NCBI GenBank assembly: GCA_034716155.1
Contig: JAYEFR010000261.1
Location: 1-7,373 of the forward strand
Reading direction: 5' to 3'
Source of the DNA: JAGGYK01 sp034716155
GTDB lineage: Bacteria > Desulfobacterota > Desulfomonilia > UBA1062
Length of the DNA stretch: 7,373 nucleotides
This document shows positions 7,056 through 7,373 of this stretch, piece after piece. The stretch's first letter is position 1, and each line of letters starts with the position of its first letter. Position numbers and translations under genes: made by a program. Below the pieces are notes generated by a model. That model searched no databases and was not told the origin of the DNA. It was given only the letters and a program-made list of their open reading frames with translations.

Positions 7056-7090
7056 AATACCAATCCACCGCAGATTGGCGGATTGGTATT
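7056..7090 (+). terminator. Hairpin 38 bases after pckA, possible terminator
   Basis: Perfect 11-bp arms AATACCAATCC (7056-7066) and GGATTGGTATT (7080-7090) enclose a 13-base loop. The loop holds a second GATTGG (7073-7078) that could pair with the left arm instead. Its position after pckA suits a terminator, but the following T tract is weak (TATTTAGGATTT), so it may instead stabilise the 3' end. Confidence 0.55.
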
Positions 7091-7167
7091 TAGGATTTCC
7101 ACATTTTTGTATGAAAACAGTGAATAGTAAAAAAGGTTTTGGGTACTGAGTGTTGGGTGAATGAGGA

Positions 7168-7198
7168 TAATCGAGAGGCAAAAAAATTTCAGCTTCAC
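7168..7198 (+). repeat. 31-bp direct repeat, copy 1
   Basis: It begins TAATCGAGAGGC, contains a run of seven A, and ends TTTCAGCTTCAC. It is identical base for base to 7343-7373. In one frame it reads IERQKNFSFT, inside a 19-codon ATG frame (7161-7220). Confidence 0.9.
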
Positions 7199-7220
7199 GA
7201 TTGCCACTAGATTCAACTGA

Positions 7221-7316
7221 TTTTTAAGAGGTCAAAAGACAGAGAGGTGATAGTAATTGTCGGCAATGAATTTTTTGATGAGTATCTTATTGATAGATTT
7301 TCAATTTTTAAGAGGT
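7221..7316 (+). repeat. 12-bp direct repeat pair TTTTTAAGAGGT
   Basis: TTTTTAAGAGGT occurs at 7221-7232 and 7305-7316, preceded in both cases by a TTCAA-containing stretch. The pair lies between the two 31-bp repeats. The second copy sits 11 bases before the ATG at 7327 and could act as a poor ribosome binding site. Confidence 0.6.
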
Positions 7317-7342
7317 TTTTTAAGTCATGGGTAATCTTGAAG

Positions 7343-7373
7343 TAATCGAGAGGCAAAAAAATTTCAGCTTCAC
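7343..7373 (+). repeat. 31-bp direct repeat, copy 2 (reaches window end)
   Basis: It is an exact copy of 7168-7198, 175 bases downstream. It ends on the last base of the window, so the true repeat may be longer. An ATG at 7327 reads into it as MGNLEVIERQKNFSF in the same frame as in copy 1. Confidence 0.9.

Larger units (their letters stand above)
7019..7373. other. AT-rich region downstream of pckA, no clear gene
   Basis: This 355-base stretch holds a hairpin (7056-7090), a 12-bp repeat pair and an exact 31-bp direct repeat, listed separately. Only very short reading frames are open: 7161-7220 (19 codons), 7247-7345 (32 codons from a GTG) and an ATG at 7327 that runs off the end. None has enough support to be called a gene. 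The sequence looks more AT-rich than pckA. Confidence 0.7.

Noticed and set aside
7247..7345. Small plus-strand gene from GTG (32 codons)
   Set aside because: The start signal is unclear, the product is short and unrecognised, and it ends inside the 31-bp repeat. It cannot be supported without comparison to relatives.
7168..7373. CRISPR array
   Set aside because: There are only two repeat copies, with a 144-base gap between them, far longer than a normal spacer, and no cas gene is near.

Overview
The window reads as a chromosomal segment of a Gram-negative, probably anaerobic bacterium. Desulfobacterota (former Deltaproteobacteria) or Nitrospirota would fit. This rests on three weak clues: the fused radical SAM/DUF2344 protein, the COG1237-type metallo-hydrolase, and the style of dispersed palindromic repeats at 1520-1800. 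No rRNA, tRNA, CRISPR array or complete insertion sequence was seen.

Layout. Four genes lie on the minus strand and one on the plus strand. In transcription order on the minus strand they are: an MBL-fold metal-dependent hydrolase (5143-4187); a 794-residue radical SAM fusion protein of unknown function (4190-1806), which overlaps the hydrolase by ATGA; a 304-base gap filled by three stem-loop repeats and one half copy (about 1520-1800); a divergent nucleotidyltransferase-fold protein (1501-713); and a TPM-domain protein with a signal peptide and Gly-rich tail (750 to beyond base 1), which overlaps the nucleotidyltransferase by 38 bases. On the plus strand, after a divergent intergenic region, is pckA (5369-7018), an ATP-dependent phosphoenolpyruvate carboxykinase with all expected active-site motifs. 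The last 355 bases are AT-rich and hold a hairpin, a 12-bp repeat pair and an exact 31-bp direct repeat. The second copy of that repeat ends on the last base of the window.

How the genes work together. pckA is a stand-alone gluconeogenic gene with its own promoter and strong ribosome binding site. The hydrolase and radical SAM genes are almost certainly translationally coupled, because the radical SAM start has no Shine-Dalgarno of its own. They are the best candidate here for an undescribed two-protein system: a metal hydrolase acting with a radical SAM enzyme that carries an extra four-cysteine cluster and a DUF2344 domain. The nucleotidyltransferase-TPM pair forms a second overlapping unit. 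The repeat block now separates it from the first unit, so it may or may not share the same transcript.

Limits. Family assignments come from motif recognition, not database searches. Start sites of the nucleotidyltransferase and TPM genes are uncertain, and both window ends are open.
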